Assembly: GCA_031283145.1 (NCBI GenBank)
Contig: JAITCJ010000063.1
Location: 1-8,146, forward strand
DNA from: Holophagales bacterium
GTDB lineage: Bacteria; Acidobacteriota; Holophagae; Holophagales; Holophagaceae
DNA: 8,146 nt
Direction of reading: 5' to 3'
Under the pieces are notes generated by a model. It saw nothing but the letters and a program-made list of their open reading frames with translations. It was not told the origin of the DNA and made no database searches. Positions 1 through 5,135 of this stretch are shown here, piece after piece (position 1 is the first letter of the stretch; every line of letters starts with the position of its first letter). A program made the position numbers and the translations under genes.

Positions 1-546
1 AACATTGCCAAAGCCAAGCTCCAGCTTGAAACGGCCGAAAAGCAGCACCATCAAGCTGTTAAGGCCGAAGCTCACGCCCGTAAGGAATTAAAGGCTTCGG
101 CTCACAAGGTTCAATACACAGCGGCCATGCGCGAACTGGATGAGAAAGAGCGTCAGCTTGAAATTGCGCAGCGCGCCCTGGCGGAAACCAACGCAATTAT
201 CAAGTCCCTGGAGGCGGAAAACGAAAACCAGATTTCGTCTCGGAATGAATACCAGCGGCAGTTTGACGAATTGCATGAAATTTTCCTGGCGGAACACGAA
301 AACCAGGTTACAGCCAAAGACCGTCTGACCAAACAGGTTGCTGAGCTGGAAGGCAACCTGGATGCGGCCGCGCTCAACAAATTCAACCGCCTCATACAAA
401 ACAGGGGGGGCAAAGCCGTTGTGCCTGTGGAGAACAACACATGCACCGGCTGTAATACAAAATTGCGCACGCCGCTCATTTACCAGATCAAGGCGGAAGG
501 CTCTATGACATGTGAATATTGCCAGCGAATTTTATACTTACCTTAA
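1..546 (+). CDS. Coiled-coil C4-type zinc ribbon protein (3' part, N-terminus outside window)
   Basis: The reading frame is open from base 1, so the start lies to the left; 181 residues are visible, against roughly 240 for the family. The visible N-terminal ~125 residues are rich in Glu, Lys, Gln, Ala and Leu with no proline, the signature of a long coiled-coil hairpin. The C-terminal ~45 residues hold two cysteine pairs, CTGC (visible residues 148 and 151) and CEYC (171 and 174), followed by QRILYLP. This is the layout of the zf-RING_7 / C4-type zinc ribbon family (PF02591), whose best-known member is the Helicobacter protein HP0958/FlgZ. All four zinc ligands are present. Family members are usually described as nucleic-acid- or protein-binding adaptors; the specific role here is unknown. 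A run of seven G residues near base 404 is read through in frame. The gene ends 2 bases before yggS, so the two are probably co-transcribed. An ATG at 127 falls inside the coiled coil and is not taken as the start. Confidence 0.88.
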   Translation, partial: NIAKAKLQLETAEKQHHQAVKAEAHARKELKASAHKVQYTAAMRELDEKERQLEIAQRALAETNAIIKSLEAENENQISSRNEYQRQFDELHEIFLAEHENQVTAKDRLTKQVAELEGNLDAAALNKFNRLIQNRGGKAVVPVENNTCTGCNTKLRTPLIYQIKAEGSMTCEYCQRILYLP

Positions 547-548
547 AT

Positions 549-1214
549 ATGAGCGGTTTCAAAGAACGCCTTGAAAATATACGAGCAAGGATGAGTCTTG
601 CGGCGGAGGCTTGCGGACGCGACCCAGATTCTGTTTCTCTTTTGGCGGTTTCAAAGTTCCATCCGGCGGAGGCGCTGCGGGATGCAATGGAATGCGGTAT
701 CACCCACTTCGCTGAAAATTATGTGCAAGAGGGTATGTCTAAATCCGCGCTGCTTCCGAACGCCACTTTTGCGTTAATAGGTCCGTTGCAGCGAAACAAG
801 GCGAAACCCGCGCTGCTGTATTTCCGCGAACTGCTGACCGTGGATCGGCCTGAACTGGCCTTGAGATTGGTAAAGCTCGCTGAAGAACTGGATATTTGCC
901 GTGAAATTTGGATTCAAGTTGACCTCTGGGGAGAGGTCAGCAAAATAGGGGGTTGTCAGCCCTCGGACGTTCAATCCGTACTGGACGCGTTTGGCGCTTC
1001 TTCCGCATTGCCTCTGAAAGGCTTTATGGCCATACCTCCTCCCGGAATGACTTCGGCTTTCAGCGAACTGGCCAACTTCCGCGAGAACTGGCGACAGCGG
1101 CTGGGAACGCAAATACAACTGTCAATGGGCATGAGCGATGATTTAGAGGAAGCCATCAAGGCGGGTTCGGATCAAGTCAGGGTGGGAACCGCTCTGTTTG
1201 GCGAGAGATATTGA
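549..1214 (+). CDS. yggS: YggS/PLPBP family pyridoxal phosphate homeostasis protein
   Basis: A 221-residue cytosolic protein that binds pyridoxal 5'-phosphate; the family buffers vitamin B6 and affects amino-acid and keto-acid balance and is not known to catalyse a reaction. Motifs run in order: LLAVSK with K36, expected to form the PLP Schiff base (K36 in E. coli too); AENYVQE at 55-61; IGPLQRNK at 77-84; a VD at 98-99; GEVSK at 128-132; LKGFMAIPP at 156-164; LSMGMSDDLEEAI at 191-203; and VRVGTALFGER at 210-220 for the phosphate-binding end. The length suits a single-domain TIM barrel (E. coli protein 234 residues). ATG at 549 is chosen because it gives the usual N-terminus. A TTG in frame at 519 would overlap the previous gene by 28 bases. 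No clear Shine-Dalgarno sequence precedes 549, consistent with coupling to the upstream stop at 544-546. Deviations from the common consensus are GENY to AENY, IGHLQ to IGPLQ, and N to D at residue 124. Confidence 0.93.
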   Translation: MSGFKERLENIRARMSLAAEACGRDPDSVSLLAVSKFHPAEALRDAMECGITHFAENYVQEGMSKSALLPNATFALIGPLQRNKAKPALLYFRELLTVDRPELALRLVKLAEELDICREIWIQVDLWGEVSKIGGCQPSDVQSVLDAFGASSALPLKGFMAIPPPGMTSAFSELANFRENWRQRLGTQIQLSMGMSDDLEEAIKAGSDQVRVGTALFGERY

Positions 1215-1256
1215 TATGATTGAATATCAGGTTTGTTCATTAATCCTGTTCTTTTT

Positions 1257-1263
1257 GAGGAGG
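1257..1263 (+). promoter_or_regulatory. Strong Shine-Dalgarno site of the first M16 gene
   Basis: GAGGAGG lies 4 bases before the ATG at 1268 and fixes this start over the next in-frame ATG at 1298, which would remove half of the signal peptide. No convincing -35/-10 pair is seen in the 53-base gap after yggS, so a separate promoter is possible but not demonstrated. Confidence 0.75.
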
Positions 1264-1267
1264 TTTT

Positions 1268-2602
1268 ATGTATGCGGGCAAGTTCATCACCGGCGCGATG
1301 CTGGCGGCCATACCAATACTATTTCAGCCTCTCGGCGCTCAGTCCTTTGAGGTGAAAACTCATACGCTGAAAAACGGGATGAAGATTTTGGTGCAGGAAG
1401 ACCACGGCATCCCCAACGTGGCCTTTTACACCTTCTTCAAGATTGGCTCCCGCAACGAAAGACCGGGAACCACTGGCATATCTCACTTTTTTGAACACAT
1501 GATGTTCAATGGCGCAAAGAAGTACGGTCCCGGCGAATTTGACCGCGTTATGGAGAGTTTTGGGGGGCACAACAACGCCTATACTTCAAATAACGTAACT
1601 GTGTACCAGGATTGGTTTCCTTCAGGAGAAGTTCATCTTGAAAAGATATTTGATATGGAAGCCGACCGCATCCGCGACCTGTCCTTTGACTCGGAAGTGA
1701 TTGAATCAGAGCGCGGCGTCGTCGCCAATGAGCGGCGTATGAGCGTTGACAACAACAATGGCGGTATTTTGCGCGAGCAGTTGATGGCAACCGCTTACAT
1801 CGCCCATACATACATGTGGCCTATTATTGGCTGGATGAGCGATATTCAGAACTGGAAGATGGAAGACCTGAAAAACCACTGGCGGATGGGTTACGCGCCA
1901 AATAACGCGACTGTGGTGGTAGTGGGCGATGTGACGGCCGGTGACGTAATCCGTCTGGCCGAAAAGTACTTTGAGACAATCCCGGCCCGCGACCTGCCTC
2001 CTCCCGTCACGACAGTAGAGCCGCCTCAGTTGGGCGAGCGCCGGACTGTAGTCCGCAAGCCAGCCCAGTTGCCCATATTGTTAGTGGCTTACCACATGCC
2101 GCAGGCAAACCATCCCGATTATTACGCCTTGACGCTTCTTGATAACATTCTCAGTTATGGCAGGAGTTCCAGACTGTACCAGCGCTTGGTGGATAGAGAT
2201 CAATTAGCCCTCAGCGCCGGCAGCTATACCGGAATGGACATGGATCCCGGGTTATTCACGTTTAGTGTACAACCAAGAGTCGGCATTGACGTCACTGACT
2301 GCGAAAAAGCGCTCTATGATGAACTCTCAAAAATAGCGGCCGACTCAGTTACAGAAGCCGAACTCACCAAAGCGAAAAATCAAATGCTGGCGGATTTCTA
2401 CCGAGACACTCAAACCATTAATGGCCGCGGCAATACGATTGGTCAGTATGAAGTATTTTTCGGGGACTATAAAAAGCTGTTCAAGGCAAATGAGGAAATG
2501 AATAAAGTGACAATCGCGGACATTCAACGTGTCGCGCGCGAGTACTTCGGCGAAAACAACCGCACTGTAGCCACGCTGATTCCAGAGGAGACCAAAAAAT
2601 GA
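1268..2602 (+). CDS. Secreted M16B zinc peptidase, catalytic subunit
   Basis: A 444-residue insulinase/processing-peptidase-like metalloprotease. Residues 1-26 form a signal peptide (basic start, hydrophobic stretch, cut plausible after LGAQS), placing it in the periplasm or envelope. The N-terminal M16 domain has the inverted zinc motif HFFEH (H73, E76, H77); the downstream ESERGVVANE segment supplies the third ligand, probably E155. FGGHNNAYTSNNVTVYQ (98-114) is the usual strand after the zinc helix. The inactive C-terminal M16 domain begins around WRMGYAPNNATVVVVGDV (205-222). In that domain the conserved Arg...Tyr pair expected near SSRLYQRLVDRDQLAL is replaced by V308 and L315. The protein therefore has the metal site but not the R/Y pair, as expected for the catalytic half of a two-chain M16B protease. 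It overlaps its partner by ATGA and has a strong ribosome site. Substrates (peptides or misfolded envelope protein) are inferred only from the family. Confidence 0.93.
   Translation: MYAGKFITGAMLAAIPILFQPLGAQSFEVKTHTLKNGMKILVQEDHGIPNVAFYTFFKIGSRNERPGTTGISHFFEHMMFNGAKKYGPGEFDRVMESFGGHNNAYTSNNVTVYQDWFPSGEVHLEKIFDMEADRIRDLSFDSEVIESERGVVANERRMSVDNNNGGILREQLMATAYIAHTYMWPIIGWMSDIQNWKMEDLKNHWRMGYAPNNATVVVVGDVTAGDVIRLAEKYFETIPARDLPPPVTTVEPPQLGERRTVVRKPAQLPILLVAYHMPQANHPDYYALTLLDNILSYGRSSRLYQRLVDRDQLALSAGSYTGMDMDPGLFTFSVQPRVGIDVTDCEKALYDELSKIAADSVTEAELTKAKNQMLADFYRDTQTINGRGNTIGQYEVFFGDYKKLFKANEEMNKVTIADIQRVAREYFGENNRTVATLIPEETKK
2584..2590 (+). promoter_or_regulatory. Shine-Dalgarno site of the second M16 gene, inside the first
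   Basis: AGAGGAG sits 8 bases before the ATG at 2599, within the last codons of the upstream peptidase gene. With the ATGA stop/start overlap (2599-2602), this suggests translational coupling and near-equal production of the two chains. An in-frame ATG at 2611 (residue 5) is a less well placed alternative. Confidence 0.65.
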
Positions 2603-3993
2603 CCAGCTCCATGAAGATAATCGCTAAAGCCTGTTGCATAGCGGTAATCAGCCAGTTTGCGGCTGCCGCGCCGGGCGTAAAACTTCCTCCGTACAAAAAG
2701 ACTGTTCTCAAAAACGGCATGACGGTAGTGATGATGGAACAGCGCAAAGTGCCGCTGATCGACCTACAACTGACTTTAAGAACGGGAAGCACGGCTGACC
2801 CCATCGGCAAAGATGGCCTGATCGCCATGACGTCAGGTCTTTTGCTCAAAGGGACAAAAAATTTCAACGCGCTGCAAATCTCTGAAGCGCTGGATTCAGT
2901 GGGCGCCTATTTTGGCGCCGGCGCGGGTTTGGATTCCACCACATGTACAGCCGAGTTTATGGCAAAAGATATTTCCAGGGGACTGGATTTATTCGCCGAA
3001 TTGATCACACAGCCTGTTTTCCCCGAAGACGAGTTTAAAAAACTTCAAGCACAGGCGCTTGATAGCATCCGCGCCTCAAGGGACAGCGCGAGCGGGGTCA
3101 TTGGCCGCTATTTCAACGCTTTTCTCTATGGTTCCCACATCTACGGACGCGGAAGCGATGAAAAATCACTGGCTTCAATCACGCACGGCGATATTCTGGA
3201 CTGCTACAAGTCAAACTACACACCGGCCAACGCAATTCTGGTTGTGGTGGGCGATTTCAAAACCGCCGAAATGGAAAAAATGATTTCAGCCCGTTTCGGC
3301 AACTGGAAATCATCCGCCAAACCGCCTGCAGTTGATTTACCACAGCCATCTCAACTCAAGGGCCAAAAGCTGTTATTGGTTGATAAACCCGACGCGACCC
3401 AGACATACTTTGTGGTTGGCAATATCGGCGTAGCAAGAAACAACCCTGACCGCGTAGCCATACAGGTTGTAAATACCGTGTTTGGCGGCAGCTTCACTTC
3501 AATGATCAACACCGCCCTGAGAATTAAATCCGGTCTGACCTACGGCGCAAACGCTTCCTTCATGATGAGTAAAGTTGCCGGCCCGTTCTTGATCAGCAGT
3601 TTTACAGCCAACGCGACAACGGAAAAAGCGATTGAACTTACGCTTGAAACGCTGAAAGAGCTGCACGAAAAGGGTCTGACACAAGAAAACCTGGATTCGG
3701 CCAAGGCGTACATCAAAGGGACATTCCCGCCCCAGACCTTTGAAACAAGTTCTCAGTTGGCAAGTCAACTCTCAGCCCTGCAATTACACGGCCTGCCGGA
3801 TTCTGACGTGAATGATTTCTTCGCAAAGGTTGACGCCGTAACGCTTGCCGACGCAAATCGCGTCATCAAGACTTACTATCCTGAAACTGATCTCTGCTTT
3901 GTCCTTATTGGAAAAGCAGAGGAAATTCGCCCCTTTGCCGAGAAGTTTGCCAAAGACATCACATACAAGTCTATTTCAGGTCCGGGGTTTTAG
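2599..3993 (+). CDS. Secreted M16B peptidase-like protein, non-catalytic R/Y subunit
   Basis: A 464-residue M16 family protein. A signal peptide covers about residues 1-24 (KIIAK, then a hydrophobic stretch ending QFAAAA), so it is exported like its partner. The N-terminal M16 domain opens with TVLKNGMTVVMMEQRKVPLIDLQLTLRTGS, split here as TVLKNGMTVVMMEQ (35-48) and VPLIDLQLTLRTGS (51-64). Where the zinc motif should be, GLIAMTSGLLLKGT (73-86) has A76, S79 and G80 in place of His, Glu and His, so it should not bind zinc or cleave. The C-terminal domain (from about YTPANAILVVVGDF, 207-220) keeps the R/Y pair as LRIKSGLTYGA, with R308 and Y315 seven residues apart; in M16B heterodimers this pair binds substrate. 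The protein should dock with the product of 1268-2602 to complete one active site. No obvious membrane anchor is present, and the gene is last before the hairpin at 4000-4051. Confidence 0.92.
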   Translation: MTSSMKIIAKACCIAVISQFAAAAPGVKLPPYKKTVLKNGMTVVMMEQRKVPLIDLQLTLRTGSTADPIGKDGLIAMTSGLLLKGTKNFNALQISEALDSVGAYFGAGAGLDSTTCTAEFMAKDISRGLDLFAELITQPVFPEDEFKKLQAQALDSIRASRDSASGVIGRYFNAFLYGSHIYGRGSDEKSLASITHGDILDCYKSNYTPANAILVVVGDFKTAEMEKMISARFGNWKSSAKPPAVDLPQPSQLKGQKLLLVDKPDATQTYFVVGNIGVARNNPDRVAIQVVNTVFGGSFTSMINTALRIKSGLTYGANASFMMSKVAGPFLISSFTANATTEKAIELTLETLKELHEKGLTQENLDSAKAYIKGTFPPQTFETSSQLASQLSALQLHGLPDSDVNDFFAKVDAVTLADANRVIKTYYPETDLCFVLIGKAEEIRPFAEKFAKDITYKSISGPGF

Positions 3994-3999
3994 AGATCT

Positions 4000-4051
4000 A
4001 GCCAACAGACCTGAAAAATAGAGCGCATTCTGTTTTTTAGGTCTGTCGGCT
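4000..4051. terminator. Long inverted repeat between convergent genes; candidate bidirectional terminator
   Basis: The left arm 4000-4018 (AGCCAACAGACCTGAAAAA) pairs with the right arm 4033-4051 (TTTTTTAGGTCTGTCGGCT) around a 14-base loop. On the + strand there are 17 Watson-Crick pairs, one G-T pair (4013/4038) and one A-C mismatch (4004/4047); the mismatch becomes a G-U pair in the - strand RNA. It starts 6 bases after the stop of the second M16 gene and contains the TAA stop of the radical SAM gene (4037-4039). It is placed to end both transcripts. It is not a textbook intrinsic terminator, because the T-tract is inside the right arm, toward the loop, and no T-run follows the stem on either strand. 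A role in 3'-end RNA stability is an alternative. Confidence 0.55.
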
Positions 4052-5068
4052 AAAAATAAAGCTCTTTGCGGTGGCGGCCACTATTTTCTCACGTTCTAGC
4101 GGCGTGAATGTGAACGTATCAAAATTGAAAGTCAGCTTGTTTTGGTAGAGCATGGCCGTCAGTTGGCCGGCAGCGGTCACAAGCCTTTCGTTTTCCTCTT
4201 CACTCTGGCCGTATTTGGTGCGGGTGTCGCGCGCCAGCGTGAGATGGTTTGTTCCCAGCGCTATAAGTAAGTCAATTATGGCCGCGTAGTCTTTAATATT
4301 GTCGTTGATACCTGGAAGGATTATGTATTTCAGCGTTATCTGGCCCGGGCGCGAGCTGCTGTTGCGATACTCCGCCAGGTTTTCAATTATTTTCCCGAAG
4401 TTGTCGGCACCCTTGACTTTATGCCAAGTATCCTTGGTACCAGCGTCAATGGAGAGGTTAATTGATGAGGCGGGGTTTGACGTCAGGTTTGCCCCTATCT
4501 TGCTGTCGAAAATGAAGCAATTCGTGTAAAACATCACCGTCCTGTTCTGTACAATTTCAAAAATCCTCTCCCTGTAGGGGTGAATCGCTATCTCGCCGCT
4601 TGATACCTGCCACCAGGCTTTGGGAGCTATCAGGCCGATTTCAATGGCATATTTCAACGCATCAAACATTTTTTCATAGCTTTCCGCTACACCCGAGTCT
4701 TTGAGGACATCGAAGTGGTCTTTAGGTACCTCGCAGTAGGAACACCTGCACTGGCAAGGCGCAGGATACATGGACAGGTTGACATAACCTATGAGGTAAC
4801 TGTTCTTCCAATCGCCCGAAATGTAGTGGGCGCATTTAAAACATGCGCTTGTAAATGTACGCTCCTCGCTTGGCGACGCGCTCTCCAGAATGACACTGTC
4901 ACGCATTTGCCTGAAAGCGTCTATCGTCTCCTTGCCAGTTCCGTAGAGCTCAACTGCCGGTATGTCAGGCAGACCCTCGCAACATAGCGAGACACACCTG
5001 CGTTCACCATCTATTCGCCCGTTGAAAGTCAGAGCGAAATTGCTAATGTACGGGCAATTTTTGCGCAT
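4037..5068 (-). CDS. Radical SAM enzyme with an N-terminal extra cysteine region
   Basis: About 343 residues from ATG at 5068; a TTG two codons upstream (5074) lies inside the -10-like hexamer and is disfavoured. Residue numbers below count from the TTG. The radical SAM motif CxxxCxxC is C107-C111-C114 in PAPCQCRCSYCEVP, with an additional C109. Later barrel motifs are SSGEIAIHP (158-166, a GGE-like SAM-binding strand), SINLSIDAG (204-212) and YIILPGINDN (250-259). Ahead of the barrel come C7, C27, C31 and C32 around FNGRIDGERRCVSLCCEG, and C78/C81 in SACFKCAHY. These resemble the half-motifs of SPASM-type auxiliary iron-sulfur domains, which normally follow the barrel; here they precede it. 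The enzyme should cleave S-adenosylmethionine to a 5'-deoxyadenosyl radical in the cytosol. The substrate is unknown, and no precursor peptide or glycan gene is beside it. It is transcribed divergently from tgpA and convergently with the M16 genes. Confidence 0.88.
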   Translation of the reverse strand: MRKNCPYISNFALTFNGRIDGERRCVSLCCEGLPDIPAVELYGTGKETIDAFRQMRDSVILESASPSEERTFTSACFKCAHYISGDWKNSYLIGYVNLSMYPAPCQCRCSYCEVPKDHFDVLKDSGVAESYEKMFDALKYAIEIGLIAPKAWWQVSSGEIAIHPYRERIFEIVQNRTVMFYTNCFIFDSKIGANLTSNPASSINLSIDAGTKDTWHKVKGADNFGKIIENLAEYRNSSSRPGQITLKYIILPGINDNIKDYAAIIDLLIALGTNHLTLARDTRTKYGQSEEENERLVTAAGQLTAMLYQNKLTFNFDTFTFTPLEREKIVAATAKSFIFSRQT

Positions 5069-5073
5069 GGTCA

Positions 5074-5079
5074 ATTATA
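5074..5079 (-). promoter_or_regulatory. -10-like hexamer TATAAT of the radical SAM gene, leaderless arrangement
   Basis: Read on the - strand, a perfect TATAAT ends 5 bases before the ATG at 5068, so transcription would start at or next to the start codon. No Shine-Dalgarno sequence is present. No good -35 box is seen at 17-bp spacing; a TTGCCA lies 21 bp upstream (5101-5106). Motif match only. Confidence 0.45.
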
Positions 5080-5090
5080 GCAATTCGACT

Positions 5091-5110
5091 AAAATTGTGG
5101 TGGCAATTTT
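5091..5110. promoter_or_regulatory. Perfect inverted repeat at the centre of the divergent promoter region; candidate operator
   Basis: AAAATTG (5091-5097), spacer TGGTGG, then CAATTTT (5104-5110): a perfect 7-bp dyad whose centre nearly coincides with the midpoint of the 67-base gap between the divergent genes. It covers the -35 regions expected for both directions. CAATT also occurs at 5072-5076 and 5081-5085, and CAATTTT at 5055-5061 within the radical SAM gene. It could be the site of a regulator controlling both genes, but the arms are AT-rich and chance cannot be excluded. Confidence 0.4.
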
Positions 5111-5123
5111 GATATAGAACCTC

Positions 5124-5129
5124 TATAGA
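5124..5129 (+). promoter_or_regulatory. -10-like hexamer TATAGA of tgpA, leaderless arrangement
   Basis: TATAGA lies 6 bases before the ATG at 5136, predicting a transcript start at or beside the start codon. A GTGGCA-like -35 (5100-5105, four of six consensus bases) lies 18 bp upstream. A second TATAGA at 5113-5118 is a possible alternative that would give a short leader. No Shine-Dalgarno sequence precedes 5136. Confidence 0.4.
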
Positions 5130-5135
5130 ATTAAA

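Noticed and set aside
153..479. Minus-strand frames across the zinc ribbon gene
   Set aside because: Antisense to a coiled-coil region whose biased codons keep other frames open; no motif or ribosome site.
519..548. Upstream TTG start for yggS
   Set aside because: It would add ten residues absent from the family and overlap the previous gene by 28 bases; ATG 549 gives the standard N-terminus.
1212..1229. Short inverted repeat TGATAT-N6-ATATCA just after yggS
   Set aside because: Only 6-bp AT-rich arms, no T-run, and no matching -35/-10 around it; too weak to call a terminator or operator.
1215..1267. Promoter for the M16 pair in the gap after yggS
   Set aside because: TTGATA and TTGAAT were considered as -35 boxes, but no acceptable -10 lies at 16-18 bp.
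4299..4987. Open frames on the + strand (4299-4529 and 4715-4987) opposite the radical SAM gene
   Set aside because: They lie entirely antisense to a gene with clear radical SAM motifs, encode no recognisable domain and lack ribosome sites.
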